Translations under genes and position numbers: made by a program
Assembly: GCA_001599715.1 (NCBI GenBank)
Contig: BCHU01000013.1
Span: 62,001-126,000 of the forward strand
Length of the DNA: 64,000 nt
Origin: Phaeotremella fagi
Lineage: Eukaryota > Basidiomycota > Tremellomycetes > Tremellales > Phaeotremellaceae
Direction of reading: 5' to 3'
Part shown: positions 1-11,572 of the stretch, one piece after another
How the letters are laid out: each line of letters opens with the position of its first letter
How positions within the stretch are numbered: position 1 is the stretch's first letter
Notes under the pieces: generated by a model
Database searches by the model: none
What the model was told of the DNA's origin: nothing
What the model saw: the letters and a program-made list of their open reading frames with translations, nothing else

Positions 1-1
1 C

Positions 2-802
2 GTTTCAACTCTTTATGGAATGTTGGATAACTTGGATAAGACTAATGTTGACAAGAAGGTGGGTATTTAGATTGGATGGCTGTTGACGCACCACAGGGCA
101 TTCCCTTCACCGTTAGAACCGTCTTCGTCATTGACCCTAACGCTGTCATCCGTTTGACCCTCTCTTACCCAGCTTCAACTGGTGAGTTTTTGTGGCGATT
201 TGATTTTTTTCGATTGTCTCAAGTGTTTTTTTTACTTCTCGTCATCCAAACCCTTCTTCTACATCATCTAGAGCTGTTTACTGACATTGTGACAAGGTCG
301 AAATTTCCCTGAGCTGTTGAGAGTAATTGATTCACTTCAGCTCGGTGACAAGTACAAGGTGAGTCCAGGAAGAAATTGGGACGAAAAAATGGACTCGTAC
401 TGACGATTTGGGATAGATTACCACCCCAGCCAGTAAGTTTGGTATTGCTTTAATTCATCCGCCTGTCGCGCGGGTTGGCATCATCGTCACATCTGTCCTA
501 TCAATATGCCCCCCACCCCTCCTTCGATCAGAATACCGTACAGAGTAAGCTGACCCTCCCCTAGACTGGCAAAAAGGAGACAAAGGTAGGTCAACTCCAT
601 TCAAAACAACTTCAGTCCCAACTAACACTCCTCTGCAGTTATCGTCCACCCCTCCGTCCAAGGTGAAAAAGTCAAAGAACTTTTCGGTGACGACGTTAAC
701 GTTGTTTACGTGAGTTTACTGTCATTCACATGAAGACATGGGATGCTGATAAACACTTAGCCATACCTCAGATTCACTTCTGACCCATCTACCAAGGCTT
801 AG
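2..802 (+). CDS. 1-Cys peroxiredoxin (Prx6/PRX1 type), 3' part
   Basis: This is the C-terminal part of a thiol peroxidase that reduces hydrogen and lipid peroxides; the 5' part, with the catalytic cysteine, lies outside the window. Seven exons can be joined in frame: up to 58, 97-181, 297-358, 417-432, 565-585, 639-709 and 761-802 (TAG). The product contains GIPFTVRTVFVIDP, LTLSYPASTGRNFPELLRV and GDKVIVHPSV, which are typical of the Prx6 branch where a long C-terminal domain follows the thioredoxin fold. Exons 4 and 5 are only 16 and 21 nt long. Peroxidatic activity cannot be judged from the visible part. The family call is firm; the mitochondrial or cytosolic location is unknown without the N-terminus. 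Confidence 0.9.
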
Positions 803-1277
803 GCTAGGGTGGGGAGTTTGAGTCGTGCGTTGATAAGTGAGGAAAAGACGTAGTTTGTAATTAAAAATATGCAGTTATGTGAAGTGGCATCTGTCCACCA
901 CTCAGCGATGAGATGGAAATGAGATTGAAGGTTGATGTTTGATTGTACGAGAGTTCTTATCGCGTTGCATGACGACGTAGGTATACTCAGAGAGTGAAGT
1001 ATAAGACAGTCAAATCATACATTGAGAGATAGCATGAGAACTACTGTACTTGTAAGGAAGAATTGAGAAGAGGTTGGACGCGTCACGGAGTTAAGATGAT
1101 TGTCCGATGTCAACAAAAGGTTCAGTCTTCATCAACATCTCTGATTTCTGCATATAATTCCAACCAAGTGAGATTGATATCAACAAAGTGAAAAGAGGTA
1201 GACCTTGAGATAGTAAGACAACGGTTGAATCAACCTACAGAAGTGAAGAGAACTTGTTTGGATAAATAGATTTCGTG
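803..1277. other. intergenic, 475 bp
   Basis: This is the spacer between the peroxiredoxin stop and the gamma-tubulin start, so it holds a terminator region and the gamma-tubulin promoter and 5' leader. No convincing ORF or RNA was seen. Confidence 0.5.
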
Positions 1278-3378
1278 ATGGGTAGAGAAATCATTTCTTT
1301 GCAGGTGTGTAGTATCTATCAACAACTAATGTTGATTAAACTGACTCATGAAAATAGGCCGGTCAAGCAGGTAATCAAAGTAAGTCCACACGTTATTCCA
1401 ACCGTAACATGAAATCCAACTAACAAATTCTTCAGTCGGTCATCAAGTAAGTCCCCCCTCGTCGTTCAAATCAGATGGAAAAATATAATAACTCCCACCC
1501 CCACCCAGTTCTGGCAAAAACTCTGTTCGGAACATGGAATAACCCCAACAGGTCAACTTGAAGATTGGGTCCAAGATCCGTTGGGTAACGATAAAGGTGG
1601 CTTGGGGGATCGAAAGGATGTTTTCTTTTATCAGGCTGATGATGATCATTACATCCCACGGGCGGTGCTTGTTGATCTGGAGCCAAGGGTCAGTGTTCCT
1701 CTACTGATTTGGGAGAGGAGGTGAATTGTTGAATTGAAAATTCCCAGGTGATCAACACTATCCTCTCGTCACCTTTCAAACAACTTTATAACCCCGAGAA
1801 CATATATCTGTCCAAAGACGGTGGTGGTGCTGGTAACAATTGGGCTCAAGGTTATGGAGCTGGTGAGAAGGTTTATGACGATTTGATGGAGATGGTCGAT
1901 AGGGAGGCTGATGGGAGTGATAGTTTGGAGGTAAGTTTGGGTGGGTGTGGGTGTGGATGGGGATGTGGGTTGGATTTGAGTGACATTTGGGCTGGATTTG
2001 GACTTGGCTTGGGTTAATTCGGAGTCACCATCCAATCTCTTGATATCCCCCCTCCCCCCTCTACCCACCCCAAATCAAAACTGATCACAACTAACATCTC
2101 CAGGGCTTCATGTTAATGCACTCAATAGCCGGAGGTACAGGTTCCGGACTAGGCTCCTTCCTCCTCGAAAGACTCAACGATCGGTTCCCTAAGAAACTCA
2201 TTCAAACTTACTCCGTCTTCCCAGAATCCTCTGACGTCGTCGTTCAACCTTACAACTCTTTGTTGGCTGCGAAGAGATTAGTCAATAACGCTGATAGCGT
2301 TGTGGTACTTGATAACGCCGCTTTGACTAGGTTGGCAGCGGATCGTTTACATATCCAGGATCCTAGTTTCGTCCAGACTAATCAGTTGGTGAGTGGGGGT
2401 GAAGTGGATGTCACCGATGCTTCAATGAATACACGTTTTACTGACACCCTACAGGCGTCCACGGTCATGGCTGCAACCACCACTACACTTAGATATCCAA
2501 GTTATATGAATAACGATTTGGTTGGGATCATCGCTTCGTTGATTCCTACGCCTCGTTGTCATTTTTTGATGACGAGTTATACACCTTTCACTGGGGATGA
2601 GATTGATAAGGTTGGTCAAGTTCACTTCTTTACATGAGGAAAGGATTCTGGTGAAGAGTGTTGCTCTTGGCCAGCTACCTTTTTCGTCTCTCCACCCTAT
2701 CACAACCATGACCATTCTCACCGCTCCTGCCTCGTTACACCAATGCAAGTCCACAACTAACCATCAACCGCAGGCCAAATCCATACGTAAAACAACAACA
2801 CTCGACGTCATGCGTCGACTCCTTCAACCCAAAAACCGAATGGTCCTAACGACATCAACCAAATCATCATGCTACATCTCATGCTTGAACATTATCCAAG
2901 GAGACGTCGACCCAACGGACGTCCATAAATCGTTACTACGAATTCGTGAACGTCAATTAGCTAATTTCATCCCTTGGGGACCTGCTTCTATTCAAGTCGC
3001 GTTGACTAAACGTAGAACTAATAGTAATAGGGTTTCCGGGGTTATGATGGCTAATCATACTAGTATAGCTTCTGTACGTCTAATCTATTACTAAGTTGGC
3101 TTAACTGACATTCACATTTAGCTCTTTAAACGTATGCTGGATCAATTCGATCGATTGAAAAAAAGAAACGCTTTCATGGATCAATACAAGAAAGAGGAAT
3201 TCTTCGCTAACGGTCTAGAAGAATTCGATGATGCTAGGTAAGTCGATTCAATTTGTTTACTCTGTAGACTAAGGCTGATTTGAAAACTAGACGAGTGGTC
3301 GCTGAATTAGTTGACGAATATGTCGCATGCGAGAGTCCAGATTATATAGATTTCGGTGGAGAGTTTGTTGGTCGATAG
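1278..3378 (+). CDS. gamma-tubulin
   Basis: Gamma-tubulin forms the gamma-tubulin ring complex that nucleates microtubules at the spindle pole body. Ten exons join in frame to about 455 aa: 1278-1304, 1358-1379, 1436-1446, 1509-1688, 1748-1930, 2104-2388, 2455-2610, 2774-3073, 3122-3237 and 3291-3378. The N-terminus MGREIISLQ followed by AGQAGNQIGHQFW is the tubulin nucleotide-contact start. The tubulin G-box appears as [10 protein letters not shown], and NRMVLTTS with [11 protein letters not shown] is gamma-specific rather than alpha or beta. The length matches the family. Exons 2 and 3 are microexons of 22 and 11 nt. The intron at 2611-2773 is longer than most others in the gene, and I saw no extra coding exon in it. 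Confidence 0.95.
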
Positions 3379-3689
3379 GGGTTAGAAGTAAGGGGGGTGT
3401 TTATATTACTGGGTTATTGGTAGCTTTCATGTATTGTATTGTACGAGTACGGTGGTCGAGTGCCATTTTTCGAGTCGGAAGCAGATAAATGGGTAACACA
3501 GCAAAAACTGATGCCGTAAGAAGGGAAAGAAGTTGGAAATCCAATCGAGAGGTTGGAAATAAAAGTCATCTATCGATTCTTGATTCTTATTCTTCGTATT
3601 TAATCGATCCATCGAGTCAGAAGAAATCTACAAGTACCAAACTCAACTCAATCTCCACGACCAAACAACTCAAAAGTACAGTAACCACA

Positions 3690-5350
3690 ATGGAACCAAC
3701 TATCATCCCTTCCACTACCTCCAATGGAACTTCCACTCCCCAACTCTTACAACGAGGTCCTACTCAACAAGGTGGGGGTGCTGGTGGTAGTTTCGGTGTA
3801 AAGACTGGGTTAGCTCAAATGTTGAAAGGAGGGTGAGTAGTTTTCTTCTTGTTTGTGGATTTGGGCATTTGGGGGAGAATTTCGATCGATCAATTCCTTT
3901 GGTTGGGTCAATCTCGATCTTAGATTTTATTTCTTATACTTCAACCTCTGATCCCAATCCTATACCTCCCCACGCTAACCCACCTACAGTGTTATCATGG
4001 ACGTGATGAATGTTGAACAAGCCAAAATCGCCGAGGAAGCTGGTGCATCAGCCGTCATGGCTTTGGGTAGGTTTTTATCTGTCTCTCAATCAAGGATTTG
4101 AGCTGAATTACGAAAAGAACGTATCCCAGCCAATATCCGTCGTGATGGTGGTGTAGCACGTATGGTGAGTCATCTTCTTCTTTCTTCTGATGGGTTCTGT
4201 TGATGATTACGGAAATAGTCCGACCCCGGTATGATCAAGGCTATCATGGACGCTGTTTCTATCCCTGTCATGGCTAAGGTTAGAATTGGTCATTCGGTCG
4301 AAGCTCAGATCTTGCAATCTGTCGGTGTTGATTATATCGATGTGAGTTGGGGTTTTTTTCATGTTCTCTTGGTTACAATTTAGAAATGTGTGATCGATGT
4401 CTCCGTGGGCTATTGGGTCACTGATCCCTCACGATAATCTCGCAAGTTCACTTGTCAAGCAGATTCTCAACGTCAATTACGACCATCCAAATCCATCAAC
4501 CTCTAGACATGTCTTGTACTTACCCCCACACCCAGGAATCCGAAGTCCTCACTCCAGCAGACGACCAACACCACATCGGCAAACACGCGTTCAAAGTCCC
4601 CTTTGTCTGTGGATGCAAAAATCTCGGTGAAGCCCTTAGACGTATCAGTGAAGGTGCTGCGTAAGTCCTTCCACTAGTAACCAACTCTAACGACCTCAGT
4701 ATGATCCGAACAAAAGGTGAAGCAGGTACCGGTGATGTCGTCGAAGCCGTTCGTCATCAACGTGCTGTCATGGCAGATATTCGTAGAGCAGCTTCAATGT
4801 CTGACGACGAGCTTTATGCTTTCGCTAAAGAGTTGTCTGCTCCTTATCATTTGTTGAAGGAGACTGCTAGATTGAAGAGATTACCTGTTGTTTCGTATGT
4901 CCATTCTCATAAATCACCGATTGGTAATTGATAAATTGTCATGATAGTTTCGCCGCTGGTGGTGTCGCCACCCCAGCTGATGCAGCTCTAATGATGCAAT
5001 TAGGTTGTGATGGTGGTAAGTAAACACCTCTTTCAAATGACATTAGCTAACAATCGGAAACAGTCTTCGTCGGTTCAGGAATCTGTAAGTAACTTCCTCA
5101 ACACGAAACTAACCCCAAAGTCCTTTCCGGAGATCCAGCAAAAAGAGCACGAGCTATCGTCCAAGCCGTTACTCATTACAACAACCCAGCCGTCCTTGCT
5201 GAAGTTTCAACCGATCTCGGTGAAGCCATGGTTGGTATCAGTGTGTAAGTCGATTTCTGTTTTTTCTTACAAATTTGAATAAATATAATTAAAATTGGAA
5301 TTAGTGCCGACGAGATGGAAGGTGGAAGAATGGCAAAGAGAGGAAACTAG
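3690..5350 (+). CDS. pyridoxal 5'-phosphate synthase PdxS/SNZ subunit
   Basis: This is the PdxS (SNZ/Pdx1) subunit of the DXP-independent vitamin B6 pathway. It makes pyridoxal 5'-phosphate from ribose 5-phosphate, glyceraldehyde 3-phosphate and ammonia supplied by a PdxT/SNO glutaminase, which is not in this window. Ten exons (3690-3832, 3990-4066, 4118-4164, 4219-4341, 4536-4660, 4700-4894, 4948-5015, 5064-5084, 5121-5244, 5305-5350) give 322 aa, a normal length. The first catalytic lysine sits in [10 protein letters not shown] and the second in [11 protein letters not shown]; the phosphate-binding segments [13 protein letters not shown] and GCDGVFVGSGIF are present. The start was chosen because an approximately 35-residue Ser/Thr/Gly-rich leader precedes the conserved [15 protein letters not shown]. 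Exon 8 is 21 nt. Confidence 0.96.
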
Positions 5351-5505
5351 ATGAAAACTCGCTATGATTTTTTCAACAAAAGACATAACAGTACAGTACT
5401 TATTGAATCCTGTACACTCGAATCAGAATGCAGTATCTCCAATAAATAAAACGCATCTCATCAAACTGATACTAATGGTATAAACGATCATCTAGCAACT
5501 ATACT

Positions 5506-6976
5506 CTACGACTCAGGTCTTCTGGATCTGCCGCTACCGCTACCACTTCCACTTCCACTGCTTCCACCGCTTCCTCCTCCTTCTGCTTGTGCTTTTGCAG
5601 CTTTTTCGGCGGCTGCTTTCTTGGCTGCTTTCTCAGCGGCTGCAGCAGCTTCAGCAGCTTCCTTGGCTTTCTTGACTTCTCCATCATATTCTGATCGTTT
5701 GGCTTGATGAATAAGGAACTAGGTTGGGTGTTAAGTACTCATACATTGAAGATAGTTAGAAAAGAAACTTACGAAGAAAGCGATGATCCTTTTGGTCATT
5801 CCGTTAGTTCTTAGGATCGATTTGTGTGAATTGAGTTGATGGACTCACGTTAGTGGGATTGAACCTAGTAAGATGAAACAGGAGTATAAAGCGAAGAGTG
5901 GAGTATCGATTCCTACGTCGTTAGGCATTAACCCTACGTAGGTCATTGATCCCAATGCCTGTAGATGCTCTGATTCAGCTACATCTATGTTGTTGAAGGA
6001 AATGCTTACAGCTACGATGAAGAGTTTCAAGAATGCGTTTGCCTTGAATCAAGTCAGATTGCGTTGATAGAATATACAGTACGAGGAATGTTGAATTAAT
6101 GACTTACGATCAAGACTTGAGATTGATGAGATGTGCTTTCAGCATCGTCGTACTTTTTTAATCGTGAATATAATTTCACTTACAGAAATATTGTATTGAA
6201 ACTAATTTCTGATCTGACCATGTTCCAGTGACGTAAAAGACACCTGTAAAATGTGTATCAGTACATGACAACCCTGCAGTAGGAAGTACAAAGAAATCAG
6301 TGTTCACTTACTCAATATTTTCAATGCGACTGGGTATTTCCAGCTACAAAGTGTAAAACTCCATACATGATAGCACTTGAAAGAATACTATACTTACAAC
6401 ATATCTCCAGCAAGAGCTATCAAACAGAAGATGACCATAGCGGCTTCGAATACGGCTGCGAATCTTTGTATTTGGTCCTCGGTTAGTAGATTCAATAGAA
6501 GAACGATTGGTTCACTTACACTGCACCACCTAGATGTTTAGGTATGTTGGTGTTGTCTAAAATGCGTTTGTTAGGATTGGTTGGTGAGAATTGGAATTTC
6601 TAAACGAAGCTTACCGACGAAACCGCACTCTGGATCTCCACCATATTGATAGACGTCGTTACCGATATATTGACCTGTGGTAGATATTGATTTTTAGATC
6701 AATTGGATTCGTGAAAGGTCGGAAGCTGTATCACACTTACCGATATCGTTTTGAAAAACATTTGTATTTTCCGTTAGCATCATTACGAAGGTTACCATTG
6801 GCTACGAGTACTGATTAGATGTTTTGTACTACGATTTGAAGAGATGAAGTAAATGGCACGGTACGTACCATGATTAAAGCTCCGATGGCAACGTAGACCC
6901 AAGCTTGACAGATCATGATCCATATTCTTGGGAAGAGATTTTCGTTGATCCATTCTTCCTTTTTATCGTCTCCCAT
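5506..6976 (-). CDS. multi-pass membrane protein with Ala/Lys/Glu-rich tail, function unknown
   Basis: I do not recognise this gene. On the minus strand the start at 6976 gives MGDDKKEEWINENLFPRIW, followed by a membrane segment (MICQAWVYVAIGALIM). Many short exons then encode a lumenal-looking loop with YGGDPECGF, further hydrophobic stretches (AAVFEAAMVIFCLIALAGDM, FALYSCFILLGSIPL) and a last helix ending IIAFFFLIHQAKR. The C-terminus (5506-5720) is a highly charged Ala/Lys/Glu helix of about 40 residues, then a Gly/Ser repeat tail ending RRPES. I estimate five to seven membrane spans. The gene converges on PdxS with only about 155 bp between stop codons. Exact exon limits in the middle are uncertain. 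Confidence 0.65.
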
Positions 6977-7930
6977 GGTGAGTGAGTGTCGTTGTTGTGG
7001 TGGTGTGGGTGAAGTGGTAAGGTTGGAGATTTAAGTTTGTGTGCAAATGTATGGGAAGGGGTTATTGCCTGGTTGAAGTTGTTGGGGGTTTAGGAAGGTG
7101 GTAATGTGAGATGGTAGTTGGAATGAGATAGATGAGATGGGAATTTGTTTATGCCATATATGGAAATCGCCACGAAACAACATCCTTTCAACACTCACAT
7201 CAAACATCTCTCTCTAACACCTGTATACTAAATGGATCGCCTCCCTTTGACAGAGGTGTGAAAAGAGATCTTGATATTCATGAGTAAATCCTCTACGTCA
7301 TTGTTTCGCGCGATGAAAGCTGCGTTTAGGAGTGGTAGAGGATGATCCGTGACTGTATGTGTTTAGGTGGCAGTTTTCACTATCGGACGACGAAACGGTG
7401 TCTGTGACTGTCTCAAGAGATGGTAGTTATTCGAATGGCTACAGGAAAGCCAACGTGGTAAGCTACATGCACCGGCTACAATAGTTGCACTCGATCCGTT
7501 TCACGAGCCATTCAAATCCTCCAAGATCAAAGACTAGCGATTAGCCACAATCGAAGTGACACCACTGAATCCCACTCTTTATAAATTGGAAGACGACCCC
7601 ACAAATCACCTATCTTGCAGCTTTGATTGCTACCATCGACTGACAGGTCTTCACTCGTGTAGAACAGCAAAGCATCAGCATAGTATAGCGTGGATGCATA
7701 GACATAGAGGTTTCTCTATAGAGTAAGTTATATACTAATAACGGATAACGCCGTAACACCGATATTAATATCCACCGTGGCAGACTTTTTTTTTATTGAT
7801 CCATTGTACAACCTTACAGTTTCAACTTGAACAGGTAACGAAATCAACCATTTCGATAGCGACAAACACAGTTTAGATAACATAAACATAGACATTTAAA
7901 CGACTTAACACCTGACATATACTCTACACA
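6977..7930. other. divergent promoter region, about 950 bp
   Basis: This long spacer lies between two divergently transcribed genes (membrane protein, minus; eIF4B, plus). It is the largest gene-free stretch in the first 12 kb. I saw no credible ORF, tRNA or repeat, so it probably holds two promoters and 5' leaders. Confidence 0.5.
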
Positions 7931-9962
7931 ATGCGTAAGTTCCTCTATGTTTGTGCGAAACATATCAAAAAGCAACCTCCAACTAATCATTGAACCCTCC
8001 TTCCCTTCATCTTCATTTATCCCACTTTCATCCCTATAGCTCCCAAAAAACAAAAGGCCACCAAGATGGCACTCACAGATTTCTTCAACGAGACCGGTAA
8101 GTCATCTCCATGAATCGATGGATACCAATTCTGATCCTGTTCGATAGCCATTGGTGGATCTTGGGCAGATGAAATGGAAGCTATGCCAACTGCTCGTATG
8201 TAATCTATCCCCGAACCTTGACTTATTACTTCAGCCGCCGCTCGTGATCCAACTTTACCAAGAAGAGGTGAACCAGGATATTTCGAATCACTCCCAGACA
8301 GAGCTAGCAGAGCCCGTATGTTGTCTCCACCTCTAATTGCAGAATCCAACTTAATACCCATGTCAGCATCATTCCCAGGAAACGGTCCACCAAGAGAGGA
8401 AGCTCCATTACCGACCGCACCACCATATACCGCTTTCATCGGAAATCTAACATTCGAAACTGAAGAGAACGAGTTATCGCAGTTTTTCTCCGAACTCAGT
8501 ACAGTTTCTGTTAAAACTATCAAAGATTCAACGGGTAAAGCTAAAGGTTTTGGTTATGTTGAATTCTCAACTTTGGACGATTTGAAAGCAGGTTTAGCAA
8601 AGAGTGGAAGTCAGTTGGGTGGAAGAACTGTCCGTGTTAATGTTGCCGAGGCTAGTGAGTAACGATAAATCGTCATTACGTTTAAAAACTAATGCCTCCT
8701 AGCCTCTTCCCGTCGTGAACAATCAGCTGCCGAAGAGTCATCCCAATGGAGAAGATCAGGTCCATTACCTAACAGAACACCAGAAGCTCTTCCCGGTCGA
8801 AGAGTACCATCGTTCGCTGGATCAGAGAGAGAATCTAGAGAATCAGGACCCGAAAGAGATTGGGGAAGTGCCCGTGGAGCTAAATTCGTACCTAGTACTT
8901 CATCACCACCGATCGGTGGACCTGGATCTGGACCTATAAGACGTGATTCATCTGGACCTGGTTTCGTTAGAGAGAGAGATATCGGTGGACCAACTGGTCA
9001 GGCTGATGAGGCTTCTGCTTGGAGAAGTTCTAAACCTATGGTCGAAGCTCGTAATGCACCTGGTAAAGATTTACCTCCTCATCAAAGAGGTGCTGCAGCT
9101 CCTACCAGTCCAACTTTGGCTGATACTGAGTCTACGGTAGGTTAGCTACATTATGTGGAAATTTGATTAGCTGACAACCGATGTAGTGGACTCGAGGATC
9201 TAAACTTCGTACACCGGCTCCAGCGACTGAAGCTCCTACAAGGTCTTCAAACAATTCACCAGCTGAACCTGAAAGAAATGAATGGAGAGGATCAAGAGGT
9301 GCATCAGCTGTTCCTTCCACTGGTAGCGTTTCTGGTGACAGTGAGTGGACCAATATCTAACATGATTACAACGCTCATTATATTTAGGCTCACCAGCAGT
9401 TACCGCTCCCTCAGTTCGTCAAAAACTCCAACTCGCCCCCCGATCATCAACCACCGCCTCTACCACAGAATCTTCCCCCGCTTCATCCAAAGCTTCACCA
9501 TTCGGAGCCGCTAAACCAATAAATACCGCCGCTAAAGAACAAGAGGCAGCTGAAAAATTAGCGACTAAAGAGGAAGAACGTAAAAAAGCTAGAGAAGTTG
9601 AAGCTGCAAAAGTTAAAGAGGAAGCTGAGAGGAGATTAAACGCTGCATCAGCCGCTGCTGCAGGTGGTGCTAATGCCAGTGGTAGTGGTTCAATCCCTCC
9701 CAAACCTCAACAACATCATCAATCCCAAAAAGTCCATCCAAGTCGAAAAACATCTGCATCAGGTCCAACCACCAACGGTAGAAATAACAGCAACAGCAAC
9801 AACAACACTAAAACGGAAATGACAAAGAAGGAGGAGAAACCAGTTGAAAAGAAGAAGGAATCGACTGTACGACCAACGTTCAGTTTCGCGGCTGCTGCTG
9901 GGAAATTGGGTTTGGTTGAGGGTGAAGGTGAAGGTGATGAGGGTGAGGACGAGAAGGAGTAG
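7931..9962 (+). CDS. translation initiation factor eIF4B (TIF3-like)
   Basis: eIF4B is an RNA-binding cofactor of the eIF4A helicase in cap-dependent initiation. The first coding exon is only 4 nt (7931-7934); exon 2 starts at 8040 and ends at 8096. The spliced N-terminus MPPKKQKATKMALTDFF and then GGSWADEMEAMPTA is the eIF4B signature. One RRM follows (about 8430-8655), with RNP2 TAFIGNLTFE and RNP1 KGFGYVEF. The remainder is low complexity: an Arg/Ser/Gly/Pro-rich region, a Lys/Glu/Ala helix (EEERKKAREVEAAKVKEEAE), and an acidic tail ending GEDEKE. The motif RPTFSFAAAAGKLG near the end is typical of fungal eIF4B. The overall architecture is normal. Confidence 0.88.
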
Positions 9963-10233
9963 GTAGATGATTGGGATATTTTTGGTAGTTACGGTTACGT
10001 ACAGATACATTTGGATGAAACGTTTTGATTTGGATCTTGGGGGAATAGGATAGGATGGGTTGGGATTGAGTTCTGAAAAGCTACCTCTGAGCTGTGTTGG
10101 TTTTACAATCTGAAAAGTGAATATTCCTGCAAATAATACGGGATCAAAAGTTGAAAAGTTGAAAAGTTTAAATCCATGTCCACTACCGACTTCTGATCTC
10201 CAACTATTAATCCTATCTACAACACCAACCACG

Positions 10234-11436
10234 ATGCCAGACTACAAAAAGAAACTCAAAGGTGCAATCATATCCCATAAATCACTCCTAGCACGAAAAC
10301 AAGCAGCCGACAAACACAAACTTCACATCTTGCAAAAACAAGCTTCAATCAAAACCAGTACGGCAGAGAGGAAAGCTGCGAAAAGGGCTTTACTTCTATC
10401 TACCACTCAATCCCCAAGTAAATCCAATGGTAAAGGGAAAGGTAAACAGCAAGAAGGGAATTTGAGACCTACCATCCCATTCGATAAATCCGATACAATT
10501 CTTTTGATAGGTGAAGGTAATTTCTCATTCACCTTGTCATTGTTCAATCAAGAATCGTCTTTACCCACACTCGAACCTTGTCAAATAATATCTACATCTT
10601 ACGATTCACGTTCGGTTTGTTATTCCAAATATCCAGATGCTCAGGGGATCGTTGAGCAACTCGAGAAGATTGGGGTGGTGATTTGGTTCGAAGTTGATGC
10701 GACGCATCTACCAAAGAAATTGATTGGGAAGAAGAGGTTCAGTAGGGTTATATTTAACTTCCCACATGTCGGTGGGTACTCTTAAACATTATTTCTCGAA
10801 AGAATGGAACTGACTATGATTCTAGGCGCAGGGATCACTGATCAAGATAGAAACATCCTCTCTAACCAATCCCTCGTTCTAAAATTCTTCAGATCAATAG
10901 AACCATATCTCACCAAAGGACCATCAGCATTCCCAATAGTCCACCAGAAGAGGGGTAAAGGCAAAGGCAAATCGAATCCCAAAGCTCTAGTCAAAAAGAA
11001 GAAACCATCAAGTGACGATGAAGATGAGGAGGAAGTGCATGTGGACGGGGACGAAGAGTTTGACGAAGAATTCGAAGTAGATGATATCCCACATACGAAG
11101 GAATTCACCGCACCAAATCGAGAAGGAACAGTCCTTATTACCCTCCTGAACCAACCGCCCTACACCCTCTGGGACATTCAGAAACTAGCGACTAAACCCC
11201 CTCCATCCGATTCCCAAATCTCCCGTCAACTTGGTATCCCCTCTGCCACTCCACCACCGGTTTATCGACTATTACGATCTTTCATTTTCGATGTAGGTTG
11301 TTATGTTGGTTATAACCATCGACGGACTATTGGGTTCAAAGATGGAGTTAGTAAGGATGGGAATTTAGAGATTCTTGGAAGGAAAGGTGGGGCTAGGACT
11401 TGGGAATTTGCGGTTGTTGAGGATACGAGGTGGTAG
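10234..11436 (+). CDS. 25S rRNA (uridine-N3)-methyltransferase, BMT5-like
   Basis: This is a SAM-dependent methyltransferase of the BMT5 (DUF2431) family, which methylates N3 of a uridine in large-subunit rRNA in the nucleolus. Two exons (10234-10771 and 10826-11436) give 382 aa. A basic N-terminal extension (KKKLKGAIISHKSLLARKQ) precedes the SAM-binding motif ILLIGEGNFSF; YDSRSVCYSKYPDA and FNFPHVGAGITDQDRN are family hallmarks. The C-terminal LNQPPYTLWDIQKLA closes the domain. An insert at about 10960-11090 carries a Lys/Gly run then a strongly acidic Asp/Glu stretch, interrupting the core domain. The acceptor at 10825 was chosen because it restores HVGAGI. Confidence 0.92.
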
Positions 11437-11572
11437 GGTAGGGGTTTGAGATTAGTTCATGTATAGTATTGTATTCCTGTTGGACTGTCCTTGGAAGTAA
11501 GGTTGCATCGTGTACAAATGCGAAATCAATCCAATGTCCATGTCAATGTCCGACGTCCCACACGATTCAGCT

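Noticed and set aside
1748..2017. 89-aa ORF with a Gly-rich end
   Set aside because: This is gamma-tubulin exon 5 continued into its intron.
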